Source of the DNA: a virus
Virus record (IMG/VR): IMGVR_UViG_3300032282_004537
Location: 1-29,090 of that record
Length of the DNA stretch: 29,090 bases
Direction: 5' to 3' (one strand)
Within the stretch, counting starts at the first letter, position 1; each line of letters starts with the position of its first letter. The notes under the pieces are model-generated. The model was not told the DNA's origin. It did no database searches and saw nothing but the letters and a program-made list of their open reading frames with translations. Shown piece by piece: positions 1-7,405 of this stretch. Made by a program: the position numbers and the translations under genes.

Positions 1-54
1 GCAATCGGTGGAACACATTTTGTAGTTGAATTAGCGTTTAACAATAAAAAATAA
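1..54 (+). CDS. C-terminal end of an unidentified protein (partial)
   Basis: The first 17 codons of the window are open in frame 1 and end with TAA at 52-54. They encode a tail ending AFNNKK. The 5' part lies outside the window, so no function can be given. The next start codon follows 18 bases later on the same strand, which fits one transcription unit that ends at the terminator at 180-207. Confidence 0.5.
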   Translation, partial: AIGGTHFVVELAFNNKK

Positions 55-72
55 AGAAAGGTAGGGTAATGT

Positions 73-168
73 ATGCCATGGGAACGTAAAAATCGCCCGC
101 GTAAAGGGAGACGAAAAATAGGTTCTGCTAAACGTAAAGCAAAAAAGAAAGCTCGTAAAGCAAACTGA
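73..168 (+). CDS. Tiny highly basic protein, 31 aa
   Basis: A 31-residue ORF starts at ATG 73 behind a purine-rich ribosome-binding site (AAAGGTAGGG, about 57-66). Nearly half of its residues are Lys or Arg, with the start MPWERKNRPRKGRRK and a Lys/Ala/Arg tail. There is no hydrophobic segment. Such composition suits nucleic-acid binding, but this is only inference from charge. A second ATG at 69 in another frame stops after a few codons and is less likely. It is the last gene before a strong terminator, so it closes the upstream operon. Short length limits confidence. Confidence 0.5.
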   Translation: MPWERKNRPRKGRRKIGSAKRKAKKKARKAN

Positions 169-179
169 AGTATGTTATG

Positions 180-207
180 ATCCCCCCGAAAGGGGGGATT
201 TTCTTTT
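180..207 (+). terminator. Rho-independent terminator with GAAA tetraloop
   Basis: A perfect 8-bp stem (180-187 with 192-199, six G:C pairs) is capped by a GAAA loop and followed by TTTTCTTTT to 207. It ends transcription of the 31-aa gene. The next start codon, ATG 208, follows at once, and the G-run of the 3' stem arm is the only SD-like sequence ahead of it. Confidence 0.9.
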
Positions 208-1188
208 ATGGTAAAAAAAATGAGCAAAATACTTGTAATTGATTTTTTAAACTTGTTTATCCGTTCTTATGTTGTAAATCCATCTATATCCAAGCAGGGA
301 AGCCCTATTGGTGGTATTGTTGGCGTTTTCAAATCTCTACAAAAAATAAGTCGGGAAACAAAACCCGATAAAATTGTTATTTGCCACGATGGACCCGGAG
401 GCAGTAGAAAGAAGAAGGCACTACATAAGGATTATAAAGAAGGTAGAAACCCACTACGCTTGAATAGAAACATCAAGGTGCTGGATGACAAGCAAGAGAA
501 TGAAAATCGTATTTGGCAGCAATTAAAAACGTTTGAATACCTAAATCTTTGTCCAGTAATCCAACTTATGGAAGAGAATGTAGAAGCAGATGATCTCATA
601 TCTTATGTTGTTCAACATAAAGAGTTTGATAATGCTGTGAAAATAATTGTATCCAGTGATAAAGATTTTATTCAGTTATTGAACGACAAAACTATCTTAA
701 TGCGACCTGTACAGGATGAAATTTTAAACAAGAATCGTGTTGTTGAAGAATATAGCATTCATCCAAATAATTTTGCTCTCGCTCGTTCTATTGCTGGCGA
801 CAAGAGTGATAATCTAGAAGGTATTAAGGGTGTTGGTTTGGTGAGTTTAGCAAAGAAATTTTCTTTTCTTGCCGAAGAACAGCGATATACAGTTGATGAT
901 ATTTTAGAGAAATGTGAAACGAGTAAAGAGGATGGTAAAATCTTTGAAAATATACTTGCAGAGAAACAAAAAGTATATTTGAACTATCAAATCATGCAAC
1001 TTTATCAACCAAACATGTCATTACAAGCACAAAATAAAACTGACTATGTTTTAGAGAACTTCAGTCCAGAATTTAATAAAACAGAATTTTTAAAATCTTC
1101 TATTCTTGATGGATTTGCAGAATTGAATCTTAATGATCTATTTACCACTTTCAACCGTATAATTAGTGATGACAAGTCCGGTACTTGA
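208..1188 (+). CDS. 5'-3' exonuclease / flap endonuclease (FEN family)
   Basis: This is a PIN-like 5' nuclease of the T4 RNase H / T5 D15 / Pol I exonuclease family. It would remove RNA primers and 5' flaps during lagging-strand synthesis. Visible metal-binding acidic residues are D12 (VIDFLNL), D61 (CHDGPGG), E126-D128-D129 (EADD), D151 and D153 (SSDKDF), and D198 and D201 (GDKSDN). The helix-3-turn-helix GIKGVG follows at 205-210. At 326 aa it is normal for phage members. Two starts are possible: ATG 208 or ATG 220 (MSKILVIDF). Neither has a clean SD, but AGGGGGG at 191-197, inside the terminator stem, lies 10 bases before ATG 208. The helicase and reductase genes follow, so this opens a replication block. 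Confidence 0.9.
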   Translation: MVKKMSKILVIDFLNLFIRSYVVNPSISKQGSPIGGIVGVFKSLQKISRETKPDKIVICHDGPGGSRKKKALHKDYKEGRNPLRLNRNIKVLDDKQENENRIWQQLKTFEYLNLCPVIQLMEENVEADDLISYVVQHKEFDNAVKIIVSSDKDFIQLLNDKTILMRPVQDEILNKNRVVEEYSIHPNNFALARSIAGDKSDNLEGIKGVGLVSLAKKFSFLAEEQRYTVDDILEKCETSKEDGKIFENILAEKQKVYLNYQIMQLYQPNMSLQAQNKTDYVLENFSPEFNKTEFLKSSILDGFAELNLNDLFTTFNRIISDDKSGT

Positions 1189-1213
1189 CGAACCCTTGAA
1201 CTCGTATTAGACT
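1185..1213 (+). promoter_or_regulatory. Host-type (sigma70-like) promoter before the helicase gene
   Basis: TTGACG at 1185-1190 and TAGACT at 1208-1213 are separated by 17 bases. The stop codon TGA of the exonuclease gene (1186-1188) lies inside the -35 box. The same pair of boxes recurs at 4693-4720 with TAGACT and at 28310-28338 with TAGGAT. Expected transcription start is near 1220, and an SD (GAGGAGAG) sits just before ATG 1235. Confidence 0.55.
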
Positions 1214-1234
1214 GGGCATCCGTTTGAGGAGAGT

Positions 1235-2623
1235 ATGGCTATAAAAAATGAACCTTCCCTTGGTTCTTTTGGAAAAGATTTCCAAGAGAAGTTAGTACAA
1301 CTTATTCTTGATGATACACTCTTTGCTTCACAGATCAGCGAAGTATTAGATGTAAACTTTTTTGAACTGAAATATCTACAGATATTCGTAGATTTCGTAT
1401 TCAAATATAATGAAAATTATGGTTGTTTTCCAAATCGTTCAACTTTGGAAACAATTCTCAGAACAGAATTAGAAAAACAAAATCCTGTTATTCAAAAACA
1501 GGTTCGCGACTTCTTTGCTCGTATCCTTGCTGGAACAATTGAAGATATTGAAGATGATTATGTAAAAGATAAAAGTCTTGATTTCTGTAAAAAACAAAAA
1601 CTCAAAGAAGCGATGTTGAAGAGTGTTTCATTAATGGAAACATCTTCTTTTGATGAGGTTTCTAAAACCATTAATAATGCTCTAAAACTTGGTCTTGACA
1701 ATGAGCATGGTTATGATTTCATGAAACACTTTGAGGAACGATATAAAGTTAAATCACGTGATCCAATTTCAACTGGATGGGATGTTGTAGATAATTTTAT
1801 TCAGGGTGGTCATGGTAAAGGAGAATTGGGTGTTGTTGTTGCTCCAACCGGTGCTGGTAAAAGTATGGCACTTGTTCATCTTGCTGCTCAAGCGATGAAA
1901 CAAGGAAAAAATGTTGTTTATTATACTTTAGAACTTGGTGATACTGTTATTGGTCGTCGTTTTGATAGTTGCTTAACAGGTTTCCCACTTAAGCAATTAA
2001 ATCTTGTCAAAGAAGAAGTTTTTGAAAAAGTAAGAGAAATCCCAGGGAAGCTTATAATTAAAGAATACCCGACCAAGACAGTATCAACGGAAACGTTGAG
2101 AAACCACCTTAAGAAACTTGAACAAAGAGATTTTAAGGTGGATATGGTCGTTGTAGATTATGGTGATTTGTTAAAGCCAGTAACAGCCCAGAGAGAGAAG
2201 AGAAATGAACTTGAAGGCATCTATGAAGAATTACGTGGAATTGCTGCTGAACTCAAGTGTCCTCTCTGGACAGCATCACAAACAAACCGTTCAGGACTGA
2301 ACGCAGAAGTCGTCACCATGGAAAGTATTAGTGAAGCTTTTAATAAATGTTTCGTTGCTGATTTTATTTTCAGCCTTTCCAGAACTGCAACTCACAAGCA
2401 AAATAATACAGGTCGTATTTTTATAGCAAAAAATAGAAATGGACCAGATGGAATTGTTTTACCGATCTTCATGGATACATCAAACGTAGCAATTAAAGTG
2501 ATGGAGCCAACAAACGAAACTGTTGAAGAAATCAATAAAAATGCCGCTGCTGATCAAGCCAAGAAACTAAAAGAAAAGTATGCTATACACAGAAAAGAAA
2601 AGAAAGAACTAAAGGGAGAATGA
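1235..2623 (+). CDS. Replicative DNA helicase, DnaB / T4 gp41 type
   Basis: A RecA-fold hexameric 5'-3' helicase of the replication fork. The N-terminal ~165 residues are helical and would bind primase or the neighbouring subunit. Then come GWDVVDNFIQGG, Walker A PTGAGKS at 204-210, the Glu of YTLELG near 233, Walker B with D308 (MVVVDYGD), and the H3-like ASQTNRSG near 347-354. The last 30 residues are Lys/Glu-rich. Length 462 aa fits the family. ATG 1235 follows GAGGAGAG. The gene sits between the flap nuclease and NrdJ. Phage gp41-type helicases are known targets of split inteins, but this one is uninterrupted. Confidence 0.92.
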   Translation: MAIKNEPSLGSFGKDFQEKLVQLILDDTLFASQISEVLDVNFFELKYLQIFVDFVFKYNENYGCFPNRSTLETILRTELEKQNPVIQKQVRDFFARILAGTIEDIEDDYVKDKSLDFCKKQKLKEAMLKSVSLMETSSFDEVSKTINNALKLGLDNEHGYDFMKHFEERYKVKSRDPISTGWDVVDNFIQGGHGKGELGVVVAPTGAGKSMALVHLAAQAMKQGKNVVYYTLELGDTVIGRRFDSCLTGFPLKQLNLVKEEVFEKVREIPGKLIIKEYPTKTVSTETLRNHLKKLEQRDFKVDMVVVDYGDLLKPVTAQREKRNELEGIYEELRGIAAELKCPLWTASQTNRSGLNAEVVTMESISEAFNKCFVADFIFSLSRTATHKQNNTGRIFIAKNRNGPDGIVLPIFMDTSNVAIKVMEPTNETVEEINKNAAADQAKKLKEKYAIHRKEKKELKGE

Positions 2624-2626
2624 ACC

Positions 2627-4696
2627 ATGGATAAAGCAAGTAAAATATTGTCGGATGTAACAGTTTTTTCACGATACGCAAAGTTTGATGATAAACTTGG
2701 ACGTCGTGAGAATTGGGTAGAGCTTGTTGATCGTAATAAAGCAATGCATATTGCTAAATTTCCCGATCTAAAAGATCAGATTGAGGAAGCATATAAATTT
2801 GTTTACGATAAAAAAGTATTACCATCCATGCGTTCAATGCAATTTGGTGGCAAGGCAATTGAAGTAAATAATTCACGTATTTATAACTGCTCTTTCCAAC
2901 ATATTGATAGTGTTCATAGTTTTAGCGAAACTATGTTCCTATTACTTGCCGGTTGTGGTGTAGGTTATTCAGTCCAGAAAAAGCATATTGAAAAACTACC
3001 ACCAGTTACTAAACCAACTCGCGGAGAAAAGAAATTTCTTGTTGGAGATAGTATTGAAGGTTGGGCTGATGCTGTAAAAGTATTGATGAAATCATACATG
3101 CAACCAAATTCTCCAAAAGTACGTTTTGATTATTCATCAATTCGCGCTAAAGGTACACCAATTAAAACTGGTGGTGGTAAAGCTCCCGGTCCAGAACCAT
3201 TAAAGCGTGCATTAGATAATGTTCGCGGCATCCTTGAAAGTGTGGAAAATGGCGAACAGCTACGTTCGGTTCAGATCCATGATATTCTTTGTCACTTAGC
3301 TGATGCTGTTCTTGCAGGTGGTATTCGTCGTTCAGCAATGATTTCTTTATTTGATATTGATGACGAGGCTATGCTTACCTGTAAGAGTAATTTCAAAACA
3401 GTTTCATATGAACCTGTAACAATTACTCGTCACGATCAGTATGGTAATGAAGTAAAGCTTGAAGTTCGTACCGTAGATGAAGCTACAAATACCACCTATA
3501 AGCGTGTTAAAATCATTTATAATGACCCGGCTTATGGTGTGCGTACAACCGAAGCCGATGTTGCTGAACACGATATACCATTCTTTTTAGACAGCGGTAT
3601 TGTTCCATGGTTCTATGTTCAGGAACAACGTGGTCGTGCAAATAATAGTGTTGTTCTTGTACGTCACAAGATGCGCAAGAAAGCAGATTTCGAGCGAATT
3701 CTTAAGATTACAGAAGAAAGCAAAGCTGGTGAACCAGGTATTTTCTGGACAAATAATCCAGATTGGGGTACTAATCCATGTGGCGAAATTGGTTTGAGAA
3801 CAAATCAATTCTGTAATCTTTGTGAAATCAACGCTTCAGATATTACAGATCAAAAAGATTATGAAGATCGTGTACGTGCTGCAGCGTTCATTGGAACACT
3901 ACAGGCTTCTTATACTGATTTTCATTATCTCCGTGATGTTTGGCGCAAAACAACAGAAAAAGAAGCATTACTCGGTATTGGTATGACTGGTATTGCAAGT
4001 GGAAAAGTATTAGCACTTGATATGGCAGCAGCATCAGAAGTAGCAACAAAAGAAAATGAAAGAGTTGCTAAACTAGTTGGAGTTAATAAAGCTGCTCGCG
4101 TCACTACTGTAAAACCAAGTGGTACAACTTCTTGTGTTCTTGGTTGTTCATCTGGTATTCATGCTTGGCATAATGAATTTTATCTACGTCGTATGCGTCT
4201 CCTAAAGACAGAAACAATGTATGGTTATTTAAAGATGTTCCACCCAGAACTTCTTGAAGATGATGCATTCAATAAGAATAATGGAATTCTTGTATTGCCA
4301 CAACGAGCACCAGAAGGAGCTATTACAAGAAAAGAAAGTGCTCTTCAGCAACTTGAGCGTATGAAGAAAGTATATCTTGATTGGGTTCAAGGTGGTCATC
4401 GTAGAGGTGATAATACACACAACGTCTCTATTACTGTTTCTGTTCGCGATGGTGAATGGGCAGAAGTTACTGAGTGGATGTGGAAAAATAAAGACAGCTA
4501 TGCTGCAATTTCTCTACTTCCTCACAGCGACCATACATATCATCAAGCGCCATTTGAAGATATTGGAGAAGCGGAATATAATCAGAGAATTGCACAATTA
4601 ATAGATGTTGATATTGATTTAATTCGTGAAGATCAAGATTATACAAATCTATCTGGTGAAGTGGCATGTAGTAATGGTGCGTGTGTTGTGACTTGA
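2627..4696 (+). CDS. nrdJ: Adenosylcobalamin-dependent (class II) ribonucleotide reductase
   Basis: Converts ribonucleotides to deoxyribonucleotides using coenzyme B12, without oxygen or a second subunit. It resembles the monomeric RTPR of Lactobacillus leichmannii. The matching cysteines are C88 (YNCSF), the radical-site C385 with E387 (NPCGEI), C396 (FCNLCEIN), and the C-terminal shuttle pair C681 and C686 (CSNGAC). KPSGT and GIGMTG stretches are present. At 689 aa it is near family length, but about 70 residues (roughly 254-326) lie between the usual MLTCKS and PWFY...RANNS segments, where relatives that I recall have only a few residues. The insert lacks intein splice motifs. ATG 2627 follows AGGGAGAATGAACC and is 3 bases after the helicase stop, so the two are co-transcribed. 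The phage would depend on B12 supplied by the host. Confidence 0.92.
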   Translation: MDKASKILSDVTVFSRYAKFDDKLGRRENWVELVDRNKAMHIAKFPDLKDQIEEAYKFVYDKKVLPSMRSMQFGGKAIEVNNSRIYNCSFQHIDSVHSFSETMFLLLAGCGVGYSVQKKHIEKLPPVTKPTRGEKKFLVGDSIEGWADAVKVLMKSYMQPNSPKVRFDYSSIRAKGTPIKTGGGKAPGPEPLKRALDNVRGILESVENGEQLRSVQIHDILCHLADAVLAGGIRRSAMISLFDIDDEAMLTCKSNFKTVSYEPVTITRHDQYGNEVKLEVRTVDEATNTTYKRVKIIYNDPAYGVRTTEADVAEHDIPFFLDSGIVPWFYVQEQRGRANNSVVLVRHKMRKKADFERILKITEESKAGEPGIFWTNNPDWGTNPCGEIGLRTNQFCNLCEINASDITDQKDYEDRVRAAAFIGTLQASYTDFHYLRDVWRKTTEKEALLGIGMTGIASGKVLALDMAAASEVATKENERVAKLVGVNKAARVTTVKPSGTTSCVLGCSSGIHAWHNEFYLRRMRLLKTETMYGYLKMFHPELLEDDAFNKNNGILVLPQRAPEGAITRKESALQQLERMKKVYLDWVQGGHRRGDNTHNVSITVSVRDGEWAEVTEWMWKNKDSYAAISLLPHSDHTYHQAPFEDIGEAEYNQRIAQLIDVDIDLIREDQDYTNLSGEVACSNGACVVT

Positions 4697-4720
4697 CACC
4701 GCGAGAAAACCTGTTAGACT
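4693..4720 (+). promoter_or_regulatory. Host-type promoter after nrdJ, with extended -10
   Basis: TTGACA (4693-4698) is a perfect -35 box, 16 bases before TAGACT (4715-4720), which is preceded by TG to form an extended -10. The nrdJ stop codon TGA (4694-4696) is embedded in the -35 box, just as for the promoter at 1185. It would drive the GroES-like operon starting at 4764. Confidence 0.6.
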
Positions 4721-4725
4721 TGGAG

Positions 4726-4745
4726 GCGTCCCGATCATGGGGCGC
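4726..4745 (+). promoter_or_regulatory. GC-rich leader hairpin in the 5' UTR
   Basis: GCGTCCC (4726-4732) pairs with GGGGCGC (4739-4745), one G:T included, around a six-base loop. It lies just downstream of the promoter at 4693-4720 and is followed by TTTCCTTT, then the SD for ATG 4764. It could be a leaky attenuator or a transcript-stabilising hairpin. The T-tract is weak, so I do not call it a terminator. Confidence 0.3.
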
Positions 4746-4763
4746 TTTCCTTTAGGAGATAAA

Positions 4764-5045
4764 ATGACAGATCTAAAGACTTTGGAACAGCAAGATAAAA
4801 AGCTTACCCGTGAAGAGCATATTGTTAATTATTTGAAAGCACTTAACACGATTGAGCAGGCTATTGAGCCGTATCGTGAGCACAAGCTTGCCCTAAAGAA
4901 GCACTATGCTGATAATAGTTTTCTTTCACGAGAAGATCAGAGTAAACTTCTCCGTGCTTATCGTATGGCCCAGAAGGGTGAAGAACTTGAAGATTTCGAA
5001 GAGTTTATTAATGTCATCAAGACAAAACTTAAAGTAGGAGTGTGA
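4764..5045 (+). CDS. Uncharacterised helical protein, 93 aa
   Basis: A soluble, charged, mostly helical protein with no motif I recognise. It starts MTDLKTLEQQDKKLTREEH and is rich in Glu and Lys. I chose ATG 4764 because TAGGAG lies 5 bases upstream. An in-frame ATG at 4737 lies inside the leader hairpin and has no SD. Its stop overlaps the start region of the GroES-like gene, so the two are probably translationally coupled. It is the first gene after the promoter at 4693-4720. Confidence 0.7.
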   Translation: MTDLKTLEQQDKKLTREEHIVNYLKALNTIEQAIEPYREHKLALKKHYADNSFLSREDQSKLLRAYRMAQKGEELEDFEEFINVIKTKLKVGV

Positions 5046-5047
5046 TG

Positions 5048-5320
5048 ATGAAGTTGGAACCGCGTAATAAAAGATTGGTATTAGAAGTAGTTAAAACGGT
5101 AAAAGAAGAGCCGGTCATGTCTGAATTTGCTGGACTGTCGAAAAAACGACCAGATAATTTTCTTTATCGCGTTGTTGATCGTTCTGATGATTGTACTGTT
5201 TCAATTCACACAGGAGATCTGATCCTTGTAGAAGGAAACATGGTTGAAGAGGCCAAGGTTGGAGAATTTACATTTTTGACTTGTAAAGAAAATTTTGTTA
5301 TTGGCCTTGTTAAGGAGTGA
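5048..5320 (+). CDS. GroES-like co-chaperonin (Cpn10 / gp31-like)
   Basis: A 90-aa protein with the shape of a Cpn10 subunit. It begins MKLEPRNKRLVLEVV, comparable to the MKIRPLHDRVIV strand of GroES. A mobile-loop-like region follows near 20-35, and the end matches the GroES closing strands (HTGDLILVEG ... FTFLTCKENFVIGLVKE). T4 and other phages encode such proteins to adapt host GroEL for folding the capsid protein. Sequence identity is low, so the call rests on pattern and length. Three starts occur in a row (GTG 5042, ATG 5045, ATG 5048). ATG 5048 has the best spacing (7) from GGAG at 5037-5040. Confidence 0.6.
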   Translation: MKLEPRNKRLVLEVVKTVKEEPVMSEFAGLSKKRPDNFLYRVVDRSDDCTVSIHTGDLILVEGNMVEEAKVGEFTFLTCKENFVIGLVKE

Positions 5321-5323
5321 TAT

Positions 5324-5707
5324 ATGGGAATGTATGATGAACTAACTTGCGAATATCCTCTTCCTGAGAAATATAAAAAATATCAGAATAGTGTATTTCA
5401 AACAAAAAGTTTGCTTAATTGTCTTGACAAGTACCTCATTACAAAAGAAGGTGAGTTAGTTCATCATTCCTATAATTGGGATGTTGTTCCAGAAGAAGAA
5501 CGACCATATTACGGTAAGCCAGAGTGGGATAAATTTAGCTGGATTGGTTCACTGAAAACAGTAGGCAAGGAACCACAAAAACTTAATCATACGGGTGAAG
5601 TTAGATTTTATGAATGGGATCTTGATGAAGATAAATGGATTGAATTTGTTGCTTTTTTTGCAAAAGGTAAATTGATCCATTTTGAAGCAGAGGAGAAAGA
5701 ACTATGA
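5324..5707 (+). CDS. Conserved phage protein of unknown function, 127 aa
   Basis: It begins MGMYDELTCEYPLPEKY and has FQTKSLLNCLDKY near 25-37. This layout (MGMYD, a Cys-x-x-PLP segment, FQTK, then a TKEGEL strand) is one I recall from small uncharacterised proteins in many tailed phages. No catalytic motif is visible. ATG 5324 follows AAGGAG. An internal ATG at 5330 is possible. It overlaps the next gene by 4 bases (ATGA). Confidence 0.7.
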   Translation: MGMYDELTCEYPLPEKYKKYQNSVFQTKSLLNCLDKYLITKEGELVHHSYNWDVVPEEERPYYGKPEWDKFSWIGSLKTVGKEPQKLNHTGEVRFYEWDLDEDKWIEFVAFFAKGKLIHFEAEEKEL

Positions 5708-6288
5708 AACAAGAACTTGAAGAACAACTCTATAACAAATATCCAAAACTGTTTAAAGAACGCACACTTCCCATGACACAAACAGCCATGTGTTTTGGAT
5801 TGGAATGTGGGTCTGGATGGTTTAATATTGTTGAACGTATGTGTTCTCTTATTCAAAACCACGTCAATCAGTCTCGTAGTTCTGCTTATTATGTAAAAAA
5901 ATATAATCGTGTTCTTAAACAAGCTATTAATGGAAATGATAGAAATCTACGCTTTCACTACAAGAAGCTTGGTCATAAAGATGAAGCTATTGAAGATTTT
6001 GTAAAAAGAGATCTTGAACAAAAAGCTTTTCGTCAACCATTTCGTGAAGTTGCACCACAACTTCAGTTTACTCAAATTAAAGAGAAGTTTGGAACTCTGA
6101 GAGCTTATAGCACAGGTGGCGATGAATACTGCGAAGGCGTAATCAGCATGGCAACAAGTATGAGTGCTATAACTTGTGAAGAATGTGGTATGCCAGGCAA
6201 ACAAAGAGGTGGTGCTTGGATAAGAACTCTTTGCGATAATTGTGTTGAAGCAAGAAAAACAAGGACTTTTAATGTTCAAAATTCTTGA
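5704..6288 (+). CDS. Conserved phage protein with C-terminal zinc-ribbon-like cysteines
   Basis: A 194-aa protein. The N-terminal part carries CFGLECGSGWFNIVERMCSLIQ near 30-51, the middle is basic and helical, and the C-terminal third has QIKEKFGTLRAYSTGGD followed by CEECG and CDNC (CxxC pairs about 20 residues apart). This arrangement recurs in uncharacterised phage proteins. The two CxxC pairs suggest a structural zinc site, and function is unknown. The start ATG overlaps the preceding stop by 4 bases, and the gene overlaps the next by 17 bases. Confidence 0.7.
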   Translation: MKQELEEQLYNKYPKLFKERTLPMTQTAMCFGLECGSGWFNIVERMCSLIQNHVNQSRSSAYYVKKYNRVLKQAINGNDRNLRFHYKKLGHKDEAIEDFVKRDLEQKAFRQPFREVAPQLQFTQIKEKFGTLRAYSTGGDEYCEGVISMATSMSAITCEECGMPGKQRGGAWIRTLCDNCVEARKTRTFNVQNS

Positions 6289-6799
6289 TATTAAGAAAAC
6301 AAAAAAGAGAAATAAGAATTACTTCTTTATTGAAGTAAACTTCTCTCATTCTGGTGAACACGAAAAAGATTTCCATTTTGGTCATCTTGACAAGTATTTT
6401 AAAGCAGTTGTTATGATTGATCGTCAAAAATATGAAGATCACTATAATAATCTGCCAGTAGACGATATGTATTTCGAAGATATTGAGGGAACAGAGTTTT
6501 CAACTGTTAAATTTAAAAGTGAAAGTCCATATGATCTTGGTTATTGTAAAACATTAGATTGTATTGGCGGCGATAGTATTCACAAGCTTGAAGATGGAAC
6601 TTTTAGATATTCTCAATATATCTCTTCTAACTATATTACAGAAGCAGCAGTTAAACAGCTAAAAGAAATGAAAGAACATCAAGATCGTGGTTTTTGCCGA
6701 TATGGTAATTATTCAGACCAAATTGGTGCTTTCCGTAGCGGAGATCCATTTCACGATTTTATCGGTATTGTGGAAACTCTTGACAGATTTTGGGATTGA
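6272..6799 (+). CDS. Unknown acidic protein, 175 aa
   Basis: It starts MFKILDIKKTKKRNKNYFFI and continues with strand-rich sequence (FFIEVNFSHSG, FHFGHLDKYFKAVVMID), then acidic and aromatic segments. No family is recognised. I chose ATG 6272 because AAGGA lies 6 bases upstream. An upstream GTG at 6242 in the same frame sits deep inside the previous gene. It ends the operon that began at 4764, and a 137-base AT-rich gap with a possible small membrane peptide follows. Confidence 0.65.
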   Translation: MFKILDIKKTKKRNKNYFFIEVNFSHSGEHEKDFHFGHLDKYFKAVVMIDRQKYEDHYNNLPVDDMYFEDIEGTEFSTVKFKSESPYDLGYCKTLDCIGGDSIHKLEDGTFRYSQYISSNYITEAAVKQLKEMKEHQDRGFCRYGNYSDQIGAFRSGDPFHDFIGIVETLDRFWD

Positions 6800-6815
6800 T
6801 ACATAATTATATATT

Positions 6816-6950
6816 GTGGATACTATAGGATTTTTGATATTATTATCAAGTATCATATTAAGTATCCCAATTTGGATTCTGAGTATAGGTATTTTACTTT
6901 TAGTTGAAGCATCGAATAAAAAAAGTTATATAGAATATGAAATTGAGTGA
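6816..6950 (+). CDS. Possible small single-pass membrane peptide, 44 aa
   Basis: An open frame from GTG 6816 to TGA 6948-6950 encodes a short N-terminus (VDTIG), about 25 hydrophobic residues rich in Ile, Leu and Ser, and a polar tail (EASNKKSYIEYEIE). No good SD is seen. Its 3' end overlaps the start of the M15 peptidase gene (ATG 6937) by 14 bases, and that gene also lacks an SD, which suggests translational coupling. Next to two lytic enzymes, a holin- or antiholin-like role is conceivable but not shown. An alternative start is TTG 6834. Confidence 0.35.
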   Translation: MDTIGFLILLSSIILSIPIWILSIGILLLVEASNKKSYIEYEIE

Positions 6951-7359
6951 ACATTTTTCCCTAGAAGAGATGACAAAATCTCAAACCGGATCTCGCAAGG
7001 GTATTGACAATACGCCCGGTGAAAAAGAAATACAAAATTTAAAACTATTATGTCAAAATGTGTTGGAAAAGATAAGAATTCACTTTGGAAGACCGGTTAA
7101 TGTCAATAGTGGATACAGAGGGCCAGCCTTAAACAAGGCTATTGGTGGAGCAAAGAAATCTCAGCATCTAACAGGCCAAGCAGCCGATATTGAAATAGCG
7201 GGAATAGATAATAAAATATTATTTTGCTGGATTAAAGATAATCTAGAATTTGATCAGTTGATCTTAGAATATTATAAACCTGGAGTGCCTGATAGTGGTT
7301 GGGTTCATGTTTCTTGGAATTCAGAAGGCAACAGAAAACAAGTTATAACAATAGATTAA
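6937..7359 (+). CDS. M15-family peptidoglycan peptidase (endolysin-type)
   Basis: A zinc D-Ala-D-Ala carboxypeptidase / L-Ala-D-Glu endopeptidase-like domain fills all 140 aa. The M15 signature SGYRGPALNKAIGGAKKSQH leads to zinc ligands H77 (SQHLTGQAADIE) and D84. E111 (QLILEYY) and H124 (WVHVSW) complete the site. There is no signal peptide, so it would need a holin to reach the wall. It cuts peptide stems or cross-bridges. The gene overlaps the small membrane ORF at 6816 and lies a short distance from a GH24 lysozyme gene at 8395, together forming a lysis region. Confidence 0.85.
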   Translation: MKLSEHFSLEEMTKSQTGSRKGIDNTPGEKEIQNLKLLCQNVLEKIRIHFGRPVNVNSGYRGPALNKAIGGAKKSQHLTGQAADIEIAGIDNKILFCWIKDNLEFDQLILEYYKPGVPDSGWVHVSWNSEGNRKQVITID

Positions 7360-7361
7360 AA

Positions 7362-7370
7362 CTATTTATA
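7362..7370 (+). promoter_or_regulatory. CTATTTATA motif, candidate late-promoter element
   Basis: The 9-mer lies between the M15 gene stop and the 26-aa ORF start (36 bases before ATG 7406). Exact copies occur at 8857 and 16991, and variants at 8360 (TATTTATA) and 27422 (CTATTTACA), all intergenic. Its function is inferred from position only. Confidence 0.35.
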
Positions 7371-7405
7371 TTTATTATTGAGCAAATGGCTCAGGAGAAA
7401 TAAAC

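Noticed and set aside
3386-3604. The nrdJ insertion as an intein.
   Set aside because: It has no Cys/Ser nucleophile block at its start, no TxxH and no HN-Cys/Ser/Thr end, and the reading frame is continuous.
3600-3797. Short ORFs on both strands inside nrdJ (also 4229-4667).
   Set aside because: They are frame shadows of the highly conserved reductase coding sequence and lack ribosome-binding sites.
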